64,000 bases of DNA from UBA5359 sp002410925 [NCBI: bacterium UBP13_UBA5359] (GTDB lineage: Bacteria; UBP13; UBA5359), in contig DHPR01000011.1 of assembly GCA_002410925.1 (NCBI GenBank), positions 12,692 through 76,691 of the forward strand. Direction: 5' to 3'. A program made the position numbers and the translations under genes. The notes under the pieces were generated by a model. That model saw nothing but the letters and a program-made list of their open reading frames with translations, searched no databases and had not been told where the DNA came from. Each line of letters begins with the position of its first letter. Position 1 is the first letter of the stretch. Of the stretch, positions 51,611 to 60,323 are shown one piece after another.

Positions 51611-51800
51611 TGTGCTTTACCTCCTGCCAACGTATAGTAATTTCATCTAAATAGGCAAAATTCATAGCCCACCGTCTGAGAGCTCAGGTTTTATTAAAAC
51701 ATTATTACGCATTGCGGCAGCAGAACAAGATGCTAAAGTTGCTTTTATGCGCACATTTATTGCTATAATGAGGGAAGCTGCCACAGGTGTAGTATTACCC

Positions 51801-52640
51801 TTATACCGCATGGGTGCTGATACAGCCAATTCGTCCCAACTGCGAATCCTCCAGCAAGCGGAGGAAGTTACCGGCCAGGATCTTCTTCTTAATCTCATCG
51901 GGTAAGGTCAAGAACGTTACTTGCCCTAGATCGAAGCGAGGATCGAGATTGATCAAGTCACTGCCGTAGATCAGACGGTCTTCTCCTGTCATGGCAACAT
52001 AATCCTCCATGGAATAGGTATTCCCAAGAGAGCCGCATGTTTCCATGTAGAGGTTGGCATAATCGCTCATCAGTTTTACGTATTTGTCGGTGCAGGCCGC
52101 ACTGCCTCCGCCCTGGTGAGCTGTAACAAATTTCAGGCTCGTCCGATCCTTGACCGCTCTTTCGATATCGGCCATGGCCTCCGCCGCCCAGCCCCAGACA
52201 TGGCATAAGACCGGACATCCGGCTTCAGCGGCAAAGTCCAGCGCATAATCATACTCCGGGCATGCCAGAGGTCCATGGTAGCCGGCCAAAAACTTGAAGC
52301 CGACGAAGGACGTATTGCCGGAATACTTGTCGATGGCAGCTTTGACGGCATCCATACCGCGCTGCGGGCAGACAAAGATATAGCCGTATATGCGTCCCGG
52401 CCAGGCGGCGGCAGAGGCAGCTGCCGTACCGTTGGTAAGCTCCATATCTCCAAGGAGCAGGCTATGCGGTGCGGTGACGATGCAGTCTATCCCCAGGAGA
52501 TCCATAAGGGCAATTATTTCTGCATCGGTGCGGATCGACTGATACCAGCCATTATATGAGCTGTTTCCGGTATGGGTATGGGCATCTATCACCGGCGCCG
52601 ATATCGGCAGCCCTGCATAGGCTTCATCTCTTATTTCCAT
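51801..52640 (-). CDS. Amidohydrolase-family metal-dependent hydrolase
   Basis: The 279-residue TIM-barrel protein has the HxH metal motif in VIDAHTHTGNSSYNG near residue 20, a His in LCHVWGW, another in VTAHQGGGSAA and a late Asp in LIYGSDLINLDPRFD. It belongs to the amidohydrolase 2 group, whose members act as lactonases, decarboxylases or hydrolases of cyclic compounds. GGAGGGG precedes the ATG. It overlaps the preceding, related but frameshifted gene by 10 bp. A sugar-lactone or cyclitol substrate is inferred from the neighbours. Confidence 0.85.
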   Translation of the reverse strand: MEIRDEAYAGLPISAPVIDAHTHTGNSSYNGWYQSIRTDAEIIALMDLLGIDCIVTAPHSLLLGDMELTNGTAAASAAAWPGRIYGYIFVCPQRGMDAVKAAIDKYSGNTSFVGFKFLAGYHGPLACPEYDYALDFAAEAGCPVLCHVWGWAAEAMADIERAVKDRTSLKFVTAHQGGGSAACTDKYVKLMSDYANLYMETCGSLGNTYSMEDYVAMTGEDRLIYGSDLINLDPRFDLGQVTFLTLPDEIKKKILAGNFLRLLEDSQLGRIGCISTHAV

Positions 52641-53385
52641 CTTATCCCCTCCTGCACGGACCGCCAGTTGCCTGAGAATATTGCGGCTTTATCATCGTCG
52701 GAGATGCGGCTGTAAAGGATCAGCCCCAACGCTCCGGCGGGAAGATACTGCGGCATGGCGCTGCCGAAAAGAAAACGCCCACTGCCGTATTTGGATACAG
52801 CTTCCTCTATAAAACAGGTATCCATCATGATGCTGACGTCGAAGAAGACGTTCTCCAGTTTGTTTAGAAGCGGCCTCGTATACCTGGTTTGATTGATAGC
52901 CTGCCTCAGCATAACAAATCTGATATTGGGAAAAGAGGCGGCCAAGGCAGGCAAGCCGTCATATGCCGGGTATTGATCCGGGTTCAGCAGAACGGGAAGC
53001 CCCAGTTCATTGATTACCTCTAGCAGTTCTCCGGCATAGAAGGCATCCAGTATATAGCCTTCAGTTCTGGGATAGAGCCTGACGGCTGCCGGTCGTTCCG
53101 CTCTGAGTTGCGTCAGCAACTTATCCTGTGAGGGAATCTCGCTGCCGCCCAGATCGGGACGCAGGACGTAGCAGGATGCAACACGCCCCCGGATTTCCCG
53201 GCTGCATCCAATGCCAACTGGTTGCCCATGACCACATCCCGCAACGCTTCCATATGAAAAGCCACGGACTTCGATATGCGATACGTGTCCATGACCTGTA
53301 AAAGACCGTTCAAATCGTGAAAACGCGGGCGCACTCCCACCGGATAACCCAGCCCACAATTGATATCTACAATCTCAAAGTCCAT
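52631..53385 (-). pseudogene. Amidohydrolase-family gene split by a frameshift
   Basis: The N-terminal part (MDFEIVDINCGLGYPVGVRP, SVAFHMEALRDVVMGN, LDAAGKSGG) is in one frame from ATG 53385, with GAGGTTG upstream. The remainder (RVASCYVLRPDLGG, LYPRTEGYILDAFYAGE, VLLNPDQYPAYDGLP, RFLFGSAMPQYLPAGALG) is in the next frame to the stop at 52631. The frames meet at a run of five C on the plus strand (53186-53190), where a sixth would restore one gene of about 250 residues. This may be real decay or a sequencing error. The restored protein would be a paralogue-like partner of the amidohydrolase that overlaps its end. Confidence 0.8.
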
Positions 53386-53391
53386 AGCTCG

Positions 53392-54225
53392 TCAACCTCT
53401 CCCCAGATTGCTCTCCATATACGCCATATTGGCAAAAGCGCTCTCTCGATTGGTTGTAGGCGATTTATCCAGTTCCACCGTCAGATAGCCCTCGTAGCCG
53501 CCCTTTTCCAACACATCAAAAACGGACGGCAGGTCGACATCGCCCTGTCCCAATTCAAGGAAGCCGCTAAAAACCTCAAAACCCTGCTTTTCAGATTCGT
53601 CCGCCTTGATATCTCTTAGCCTCTTGACGTCCTTGATATGGGTAAATTGAATGCGATCGATATACCTGGCAAATATCTCCGCCGGGTCACATTCACCCAC
53701 CATCAGATGAGCGGTGTCCGGTCCCAGGGCCACCAGATCGGGATCCGTATTCTTCATGACGAAGTCGATCTCCGGCTCGTACATGATCATGGTCCGTGCG
53801 TGCGGATGGACACAGGGAACGATGCCATAAGGCTTGGTCAATTCTCCGATCCTTTCCACCACCTTCACCACGGCGGCCAACTCTTCCTCTGTAGCGCCGC
53901 CCTCCTTGCCCGGAGCCTGCAAACTCATACGCTTCACCTTATTGGCCGCCAGAAAGTCAAGCGAACGCTCAACCAGCCCGATATCCTGAGCATAATCGCC
54001 GGTCTGCCAGAAATAGAAGCTGACAGGATAGGCGCCGTATTCATCGGTAATAGCCTGAAACCCCTTGAGATCGTCGGCAAATAGCTCGACGGCTGCCACC
54101 ACGCTCTCAAAGCGATAGAATCCAGCCTCACTTATATCTTTCAGCGCCTCGGCCATCTGCTCCTTCTCCGCCAGTCCCCAGGGCCATACGGCATAAGCCA
54201 GTTGTTCCTTCTTCATTGATCCCAT
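53392..54225 (-). CDS. IolE-like sugar phosphate isomerase/epimerase
   Basis: A 277-residue AP-endonuclease-2-like barrel. Recognisable parts are LAYAVWPWGLAEKEQ, a metal-site Glu in FYRFESVV, VPCVHPHARTMI, ALGPDTAHLMVGECDP with Asp and His, QFTHIKDVKRL, GFLELGQGDVDLPSVF and GYLTVELDKSPTTN with the last Glu. This pattern is closest to inosose dehydratase (IolE) and keto-sugar epimerases. GGAGG stands nine bases before ATG 54225. The split amidohydrolase starts 6 bp after its stop. Confidence 0.85.
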   Translation of the reverse strand: MGSMKKEQLAYAVWPWGLAEKEQMAEALKDISEAGFYRFESVVAAVELFADDLKGFQAITDEYGAYPVSFYFWQTGDYAQDIGLVERSLDFLAANKVKRMSLQAPGKEGGATEEELAAVVKVVERIGELTKPYGIVPCVHPHARTMIMYEPEIDFVMKNTDPDLVALGPDTAHLMVGECDPAEIFARYIDRIQFTHIKDVKRLRDIKADESEKQGFEVFSGFLELGQGDVDLPSVFDVLEKGGYEGYLTVELDKSPTTNRESAFANMAYMESNLGRG

Positions 54226-54261
54226 TTCACTATACCTCCATTTGCAAAATACTTCGATTAT

Positions 54262-54405
54262 TTATCGGCAGCTATATATTCTATATCCAGGACGAAGCAA
54301 ACCACAAATTCCAGCGCCGTTGAACGATTCCTGAATAGCTCTCTGGGAATTGGCGTATTCCAGATGGTTGGCCGTGCCGTTAAGGGCACAGACGCCATCG
54401 ATCAT
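54262..54405 (-). CDS. Unrecognised 47-residue frame or gene relic
   Basis: A short frame from ATG 54405 reads MIDGVCALNG, then LEYANSQRAIQESFNGAG and LLRPGYRI. The residue mix looks like real protein (amphipathic, charged, no low complexity) and resembles the C-terminal end of a larger enzyme. There is no ribosome binding site, and a stop lies two codons upstream. I read it as the remnant of a gene lost between the aminotransferase and the IolE-like gene. Confidence 0.35.
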   Translation of the reverse strand: MIDGVCALNGTANHLEYANSQRAIQESFNGAGICGLLRPGYRIYSCR

Positions 54406-54461
54406 ATCCGGTTAACACCATCTCAAGGCAGAGGCATGGTTTTAACATACCGGTTGCCTCC

Positions 54462-55655
54462 TTAGCTCACCACGCCGGCCGTAGCCAGGCTCCTGACTGC
54501 CCGCCGGCAGGCGTCGATGCGCGATGCAGCCTCAGCTTCAGGCTTATCCAGTTGCAGCGGCAACAATACGGTGCGCTTCAGGATGTCCAGCGTAGCCGGG
54601 CACATATCGACAGAGTAATCTATGCGCAGACCTTTGTTCTGCTCCAGGTTGAACGGATTGAAAGCAGGATGGTGCCAGATGTTATGATTAAGAATCGGCT
54701 CCCAGTTGCTGTAAACATGCTTGCCGCTGTTGATGGGAATACCGCCCATTACACCATCCGTGCCGGCAAAGGCCTGGGCTGATGCTTCGTCGGGGAAGAT
54801 AAATCCTAGAGTGGTACCGCAATCGCCATCGATATCATTGGATCTCAGGAAGGTAATTCCCGGCTCACCGGACAGCTCCTCCATATACTGTCTCTTCAGC
54901 GCCCGCAGATCGGAGAGTATACCTTCCAGGCGGCTCAATTGCACCCGAAGAATGGCCCCGGTCACTTCGCTGATACGGTACTGCTGAGCAGCGAATACCG
55001 GGATGGAGAGGCCTGAAGTATAGGGGCGGAATGACGCCCCTCCGTCATGAAAGACCAGCGCTCTCTCGTAGATCAGTGGATCGTCGGTGACCATGGCGCC
55101 ACCCTCGCCGGCGGTCAGTATCTTATAGTCGTTGAAGCTGTAAGCACCGGCAACACCCCAGGAACCCAATCTCTTGCCCTTATAGCTGCCGCCGTCGGCC
55201 TGGCAGCAATCCTCCAGTATCTTCAGTCCATATTTGCCGGCAATAGCGGTCAGACTCTCCATATCGGCCGGGAAACCGTTGATATGCACCGGGATAACAG
55301 CCTTGGTTTGAGGTGTTATCTTCTCTTCAACATCCCGAGGATCGAGGGTAAGCGTATCGTCGATTTCGGCAATGACCGGTATTGCACCTACGGCCGCCAC
55401 TGCCAGGGCAGTGGCCATGAAGGTGTAGCCCGGCACGATGACCTCATCCCCGGGGCCTATGCCCATTCCCGCCAGAGCACAGATCAGAGCTCCGGTTCCG
55501 CCTGAAACGCAAAGGGCGTATTCGGCACCTATAGCAGCGGCCCATTCCTTCTCAAAATTGTCTACCTCCTGCCCGGCGTTGTTAACCCTGAAAAGCGTTT
55601 TGCCTGCAATAACACGGGCTACGGCGTCTACTTCTTCCTGTCCGATGCGATACAT
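54462..55655 (-). CDS. DegT/DnrJ/EryC1/StrS family aminotransferase
   Basis: This 397-residue PLP enzyme has all family landmarks: LCVSGGTGALICAL (phosphate binding), EVIVPGYTFMATALAV, ILEDCCQADGGSYKGKRLG with the Asp that contacts the PLP nitrogen, and SFNDYKILTAGEGGAMVTDD, where the Lys forms the Schiff base. It would add an amino group to a keto sugar or keto cyclitol, with glutamate or glutamine as donor, or run in reverse in catabolism. It heads the run of dehydrogenase, isomerase and amidohydrolase genes. GAGGAGG precedes the ATG. Confidence 0.92.
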   Translation of the reverse strand: MYRIGQEEVDAVARVIAGKTLFRVNNAGQEVDNFEKEWAAAIGAEYALCVSGGTGALICALAGMGIGPGDEVIVPGYTFMATALAVAAVGAIPVIAEIDDTLTLDPRDVEEKITPQTKAVIPVHINGFPADMESLTAIAGKYGLKILEDCCQADGGSYKGKRLGSWGVAGAYSFNDYKILTAGEGGAMVTDDPLIYERALVFHDGGASFRPYTSGLSIPVFAAQQYRISEVTGAILRVQLSRLEGILSDLRALKRQYMEELSGEPGITFLRSNDIDGDCGTTLGFIFPDEASAQAFAGTDGVMGGIPINSGKHVYSNWEPILNHNIWHHPAFNPFNLEQNKGLRIDYSVDMCPATLDILKRTVLLPLQLDKPEAEAASRIDACRRAVRSLATAGVVS

Positions 55656-55942
55656 GGCTGTGCCTCCTCAAATATTACAGTGCGATCTGACATACAAATC
55701 CTATCACGCGCTATATATCGGAACAAGGCACCAAACTTGCCTTATGTTAACATTCCTTGCTGTAAATGCGTATGCTGAAACGCTTATGCGAAATACGATT
55801 GTTATATATTTTCATAATTTTACAGTAGCGGCTTTCCAGGTTATTTTTTTGTCAAATTTTATTCCTGTTATAGTTGGCTAAAGTTCTCCCGGTCTTTGAA
55901 TTTCAGACCGGTGATACTATATCTCTGGAAGATCATATTTAT

Positions 55943-55990
55943 GAAAAAGCAAAATAGCCGGCAATCCGCTTGTTTACTGGGCTGCCGGCT
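55943..55990 (-). terminator. Second hairpin terminator downstream of tRNA-Asn
   Basis: AGCCGGCA (55956-55963) and TGCCGGCT (55983-55990) form an 8-bp stem with a 19-nt loop. On the minus strand it is followed by ATTTTGCTTTTT. The plus strand also has a T-run (55994-55998), so it could work both ways. The rest of 55656-56117 shows no gene. Confidence 0.5.
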
Positions 55991-56075
55991 GCCTTTTTCT
56001 CCATTTTACTGTAAAAGTTAGGATTCTAGCATTTATCAACAAATATTTGCAAACTTATACTGTTACGCTCAACTC

Positions 56076-56104
56076 AAAAAACAAAACCCCGTTTGCCACG
56101 GGGT
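56076..56104 (-). terminator. Rho-independent terminator of tRNA-Asn
   Basis: On the minus strand ACCCCGT, a 5-nt loop and ACGGGGT are followed by TTTTGTTTTTTG. The stem begins 14 bases after the tRNA CCA end, so this is the expected transcript end. Confidence 0.8.
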
Positions 56105-56117
56105 ACAAGAAACAAAT

Positions 56118-56192
56118 TGGCTGCTCGAGTAGGATTCGAACCTACAACCCTCCGGTTAACAGCCGGATGCTCTACCGTTGAGCTATCGAGCA
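56118..56192 (-). tRNA. tRNA-Asn (anticodon GTT), CCA encoded
   Basis: The 75-nt gene folds into a standard cloverleaf. The acceptor pairs TGCTCGA with TCGAGCA, followed by discriminator G and encoded CCA. The D arm is GCTC/GAGC, the anticodon stem TCCGG/CCGGA encloses CTGTTAA with anticodon GTT, and the T arm GTAGG/CCTAC holds TTCGAAT. A strong terminator follows directly. Confidence 0.95.
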
Positions 56193-56310
56193 GCGCAAGC
56201 GCAGTGAATATTTATTCAGTTGCACAAATTATTCTACCAGAAGTATAAAAAAAATCAATAGCCGTTGACTTTTTTATCAGAATTTATCCCGGCCGGTTGA
56301 TAATTCATAC

Positions 56311-57027
56311 TTACGGCAACAATCTCTCGGTCTTATTCCTGGGCCAAACATCGAGGCGGCAGAAGCCTTCGGCGTACCTGGCATCACATTGCAGGCCGCG
56401 AAATCGAGCACTGGTTTCTATATACTCAAAAATATCTATATTATCGTGCTCTGCCAGCCAGGTAACCTGGCTCTGATGGCAATTCAGAGCATTGCGCTTT
56501 ATCTCATACTCCTCTGTGATATCTACATACTCCTGCGGCAAAAAGCCTACGCCCACCAGCGTATCCATATAGTAGATAGGAGCCACTGTGTCATGATACT
56601 CGGCTATATCGGTCTTATAATATGGTAAAGTGGCATGAAAGGAGGCATCAAAGACATGCTTGCCGACCATAACATGATCCGGCATATAATCGTAGGGTGG
56701 GTGGGTGATGATTATATCCGGCCGGGTCTGACGAATAAGATCGATAAACCTGTCCAGGCCATCTTTAGTAGGCGGTATTTCGCAATCGGGAAAATCCAAA
56801 GCGATTGATTCGGCTCCTATTATGGCAGCGGCTGCTTTGGCTTCCTCTCGACGAATCAGTCGCAACTCGTCACTGGGTATAACAAAGTGTCCCTTATTGC
56901 CGTTAGCGGCATGGCACATATAGACCTTGTGGCCCGCTTTGGCATACTTTGCCAGGGTGCCGGCACAGAGCATTTCAATATCATCTGGATGCGCACCTAC
57001 GGCCAGCACCGTCATTCTTTCTTCCAT
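56311..57027 (-). CDS. PIG-L/LmbE family deacetylase
   Basis: With the ATG at 57025-57027 (GGAGGAGA just upstream) the protein has 238 residues; the longer open frame has no support. Zinc site landmarks are VLAVGAHPDDIEM near residue 12 and PDHVMVGKHVFDASFHAT near residue 115, giving His, Asp and His. Members remove the acetyl group from GlcNAc conjugates, including bacillithiol precursors (BshB). No bshA or bshC is present, so the exact role is open. The LOG-family gene ends 19 bp upstream of the start. Confidence 0.85.
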   Translation of the reverse strand: MEERMTVLAVGAHPDDIEMLCAGTLAKYAKAGHKVYMCHAANGNKGHFVIPSDELRLIRREEAKAAAAIIGAESIALDFPDCEIPPTKDGLDRFIDLIRQTRPDIIITHPPYDYMPDHVMVGKHVFDASFHATLPYYKTDIAEYHDTVAPIYYMDTLVGVGFLPQEYVDITEEYEIKRNALNCHQSQVTWLAEHDNIDIFEYIETSARFRGLQCDARYAEGFCRLDVWPRNKTERLLP

Positions 57028-57046
57028 TCTTATCTCCTCCATCCGT

Positions 57047-57865
57047 TCAAGGGGCTTGCTGCCCTTGCTCATTCTCTTCCAGGGAAACAGAGACGACATT
57101 GCGCTTCTCTGCGTCAGGATATTTCTGGCATACCCCTGCCTTCACTATGGCCGCTACCTCATCTATAGTATCGGCAATGTGAAAAAGATCCGTATCCCCA
57201 GGAGAGATAAAGCCGTCTCCCATCAATCGCTTATTCATCCAATCCATCAAGCCCTGCCAGTGCTCTCTATTGACCAATGCCACCGGAAAGGGTTTTATCT
57301 TTTTTGTTTGAATAAGCGTCAGAGATTCAAAAAACTCATATAGCGTACCGAAGCCTCCGGGCAGAATAACGAAGGCTACAGCATATTTAACAAACATAAC
57401 GTTCCTGATAAAGAAGTAGCGAAAATTAAGCGGCACAGTCTGATATTGATTGGGTTGCTGTTCATGGGGCAACTCTATATTGAGACCTACGGAAATACCA
57501 CCGGCGGCCATAGCACCCTTGTTGGCAGCCTCCATAACGCCGGGGCCGCCACCGGTAATGATGGCGAAACCATCTCCGGCCAAACGATAGGCAATATCAT
57601 GCGCCAGCTTGTAATCGGCATCACCCGATTTGGTACGAGCCGAGCCGAAGATAGTAACCGCAGGAGGTAAATCAGACAGCTCCTCAAAGCCGTTGACGAA
57701 CTCGGACATAATCCGGAACATCCGCCAGGTATCCTGCTTGGTAAAGGCATCTATGAGATATTGCCTCTCTGTATGGTTATTGCTACCAGCCTGTGCGGGT
57801 TTGATCGATTTGCTCAATTCAATTTCACGCTCCCCTCTATCTTCGCCGTGAAGGCAGGCTATCAA
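57047..57865 (-). CDS. LOG/TIGR00730 family Rossmann-fold protein
   Basis: The protein shows the two LOG signatures, GGGPGVMEAANKGA near residue 108 and PGGFGTLYEFFE near residue 170, which bind nucleotide phosphates. Known members are nucleoside 5'-monophosphate phosphoribohydrolases (cytokinin activation in plants, nucleotide cleavage in bacteria). The open frame starts at TTG 57865 and overlaps mtlD by 4 bp. The first 30 residues are not conserved in my view, so the true start could be a TTG about 16 codons in. Confidence 0.85.
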   Translation of the reverse strand: MIACLHGEDRGEREIELSKSIKPAQAGSNNHTERQYLIDAFTKQDTWRMFRIMSEFVNGFEELSDLPPAVTIFGSARTKSGDADYKLAHDIAYRLAGDGFAIITGGGPGVMEAANKGAMAAGGISVGLNIELPHEQQPNQYQTVPLNFRYFFIRNVMFVKYAVAFVILPGGFGTLYEFFESLTLIQTKKIKPFPVALVNREHWQGLMDWMNKRLMGDGFISPGDTDLFHIADTIDEVAAIVKAGVCQKYPDAEKRNVVSVSLEENEQGQQAP

Positions 57866-59034
57866 ATATTGCGGCCTTTAAACTCTTCATAGCGTTCCAT
57901 TATCATACTGTAAAGGCTTTCACCGGGCTTTATCAGGCAGAGGCTCTCTATTACAGCTCCTGCTCCCTTATCGGCTATTTCCTGCTGTAAAGCTACCGCT
58001 GATGGATCACTGGGATGAGCAAAGCATAACGCTGCAGCTATGCCGCCGGCAATATATTGTGGCTTGATACCGCATTTCTCAGCCATTCTGGCCGCCCCTA
58101 CCAGGCGATCTCCGGGCGCCAGTTTGCGATATGGATCACGCCCCACCCGCAGCACGGTATCACGAAGCTTACGGCTGCCAAAACGCCGTAATAAATCATC
58201 GATATTCTCCTGTAGCCCCAGACGATCCAGACGGTGTTTTTTCTCCAATGCAAGACGTGCTTCCCTCAGAGCACCATACACCCGGCGATGGATATCTTCA
58301 TCTTCTATCGCCTCATAGATAAAACGATAACCTTTGATATAGCCTTCATAAGCTGAAAGAGCATGTCCAGCATTATGAATAAAGAGCTTGCGCTCTACAT
58401 AAGCAATGAAGTTATCACAGAAGAGAAAGCCCTCTATACGCAAACGTTCTCCCTTCCAGGCAACAGCATCCAGCGGCAATATCTTGTACGGTTCCACTAC
58501 CATCAGCAGAGGATCGCTATTATTGAAGCTCTCTTCCATAACGGGCACCATACGGGCTACAACCGTTTCCACAAAGGCTACATGTTCGCCGGCATAATTA
58601 AACAATGCAGGCGGCAAAGCATCCTGCACATACCCGTGCATTATCTTACCCGCATCATAAAGATTCTCGCAAAGAACCACATTCAGCGGCGTCTGTGCTC
58701 CGGCGGCATGCCGCCGGGCAATACCGGTTGCTAAAGTGGGAGCAATATGCCTGAGCGCCCCCCCACCCACAGCCGTAACTACCAGAGCCGCATCGGCTAT
58801 CTCAGCTGCAGCCTCCTCTACCTGACGGCCGTCTACAGCGCGAATATTGCCCACCGGTACACGATAGTTCTCTTCGCCGATCGTCTCTATCTCATAGCTG
58901 CCTCGCTCGTTGAGCAGGCGAATCAGCTCCTGGTTGACATCAATAAAAACGGTCTCATAGCCGGATTCATACAGCAACTGAGCTACAAAGCCTCGTCCAA
59001 TATTTCCCGCTCCAAAAATTACGGCTTTTTCCAT
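57862..59034 (-). CDS. mtlD: Mannitol-1-phosphate 5-dehydrogenase
   Basis: The 390-residue polyol-specific long-chain dehydrogenase opens with a Rossmann loop VIFGAGNIGRGFVAQLL and has the family signature KLFIHNAGHALSAYEG, in which Lys, Asn and His form the K-x4-N-x2-H catalytic set. FVETVVARMVP and VVEPYKILPLD also match MtlD. It oxidises mannitol 1-phosphate to fructose 6-phosphate with NAD. No mannitol PTS gene is adjacent. The upstream PfkB-type kinase ends 7 bp before the start, so a non-PTS polyol or keto-sugar route is possible. TGAGGA precedes the ATG. Confidence 0.92.
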   Translation of the reverse strand: MEKAVIFGAGNIGRGFVAQLLYESGYETVFIDVNQELIRLLNERGSYEIETIGEENYRVPVGNIRAVDGRQVEEAAAEIADAALVVTAVGGGALRHIAPTLATGIARRHAAGAQTPLNVVLCENLYDAGKIMHGYVQDALPPALFNYAGEHVAFVETVVARMVPVMEESFNNSDPLLMVVEPYKILPLDAVAWKGERLRIEGFLFCDNFIAYVERKLFIHNAGHALSAYEGYIKGYRFIYEAIEDEDIHRRVYGALREARLALEKKHRLDRLGLQENIDDLLRRFGSRKLRDTVLRVGRDPYRKLAPGDRLVGAARMAEKCGIKPQYIAGGIAAALCFAHPSDPSAVALQQEIADKGAGAVIESLCLIKPGESLYSMIMERYEEFKGRNI

Positions 59035-59041
59035 TATATCC

Positions 59042-59980
59042 TCATTTCAGCGGCGTCTTTTCCATAAATTCCAATGTTTCCTCAAGACTGCGTATGCCGG
59101 TGGTAGCTCCTATGGCAGTCACACAAAGAGCTCCGGCAGCATTGGCAAACTTCAACGTCTTTTCCAGATCCCAGCCTTGCATAATGCCGGTTAGAAAGCC
59201 GGCTACAAAGCTATCTCCGGCTCCTACCGCATCCACGGCTTCCACCACAAAGGGCGGCATAGTCAGCTCTTTCTCTCCATCGGTAACGTAGCTGCCCTTG
59301 CTTCCCATCTTAATGGCTACCAGCTCGATACCATAATCCATGAAAAAACGAGCAATATCCCGCGGCTCCTTCAATCCGGAGATCTGCTGTGCTTCATCCA
59401 GACTGGGAAGAAAAATATCCAGATGTTGCAGACAGGGTTTTAGCAAAGAGAGCCAGCGCCCAGTAGCATCCCAAGCGGTATCCAGCGATGTCTTTACGCC
59501 CATTTTCCTAATTCTCTCCAGAGCCTCGGCCGCCTGGCGGCCATCGAATTTAGGCATCAGAAAATGTCCGGCTACATGTAATAGTTGGCTCTGTGCCACT
59601 ACTGTATAATTAATATCGCTCTCTTCAAAATCTCCGTTGGCTCCGGTATGATGAAGAAAAGTTCTCTCCCCGGAGGAATCCACCATAACCATGGTAGCAG
59701 AGGTGCTCATCTCTCGGCTGCGAACTATGCCGCGGGTATCCAGCCCGTGATGATTGCAGGCATTAACCATGAAATCACCGAAGCCATCGTTGCCCACCTT
59801 ACCGATGATGCCGGTTTTCAGGCCTATCTTAGCCAGGGCTATGCCTGTATTGGCAGCACAACCGCCGCTATGCAGCTCCATCTGCGATACCAAGGCCAGC
59901 TTGCCTTTATCGGGTAGCTCTTCCACCGGTTTAGCTACCACATCGGCTACCAGAATACCCAAAGTAGTTACCTCAAGCAT
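59042..59980 (-). CDS. PfkB-family carbohydrate kinase
   Basis: A 312-residue ribokinase-like protein. Landmarks are the N-terminal glycine pair in HSGGCAANTGIALAKIG near residue 38, a middle substrate region, IKMGSKGSYV and the C-terminal signature VDAVGAGDSFVAGFLTGI with the catalytic Asp near residue 252. ATP-dependent phosphorylation of a hexose, ketohexose or nucleoside is expected. Being first in a row with mtlD suggests a fructose- or mannitol-related substrate, which is inference. GGAGAGG precedes the ATG. Confidence 0.9.
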   Translation of the reverse strand: MLEVTTLGILVADVVAKPVEELPDKGKLALVSQMELHSGGCAANTGIALAKIGLKTGIIGKVGNDGFGDFMVNACNHHGLDTRGIVRSREMSTSATMVMVDSSGERTFLHHTGANGDFEESDINYTVVAQSQLLHVAGHFLMPKFDGRQAAEALERIRKMGVKTSLDTAWDATGRWLSLLKPCLQHLDIFLPSLDEAQQISGLKEPRDIARFFMDYGIELVAIKMGSKGSYVTDGEKELTMPPFVVEAVDAVGAGDSFVAGFLTGIMQGWDLEKTLKFANAAGALCVTAIGATTGIRSLEETLEFMEKTPLK

Positions 59981-60323
59981 GTCGCCTCTCCCTCAATAAT
60001 ACATGCGGTCATCTGTCCACAGTTGTTAATGATCTCTCTTTACGTTCATCGCTCCAGACCTCTCTCGGGAAGACGCCTTTCCGAGAATCTTTAACCGCTA
60101 ACTGTTAACCCATTATACCAGCAGCAGCCGAAATGTAACAAGGCGGATAAAAGCGCTTCCTCGCTTAAAAGAGATAGGTATCAACTGTTTACATTTGCTA
60201 AATATGCATACCAAACCCCGAAGCTGCGCACAAATGCTCAGCTCCCGCCAAGATGTTCAGTAACAATTTATTCTGGAAACTTTCCGAAAATCCTGCTAAA
60301 GAGGGTTAAAGAGGATAGAAGTA
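59981..60323. other. Gene-free spacer
   Basis: This 343-bp region has no frame with protein-like content on either strand. A short hairpin (CTCGGGAA with TTTCCGAG at about 60066-60087) lacks a U-tract. It must contain the promoter of the PfkB-mtlD row on the minus strand, but no convincing -35/-10 pair could be picked out. Confidence 0.5.

Noticed and set aside
60066-60087. Hairpin in the spacer between PfkB and zinc dehydrogenase genes as a terminator
   Set aside because: The stem has a mismatch and there is no T-run on either strand.
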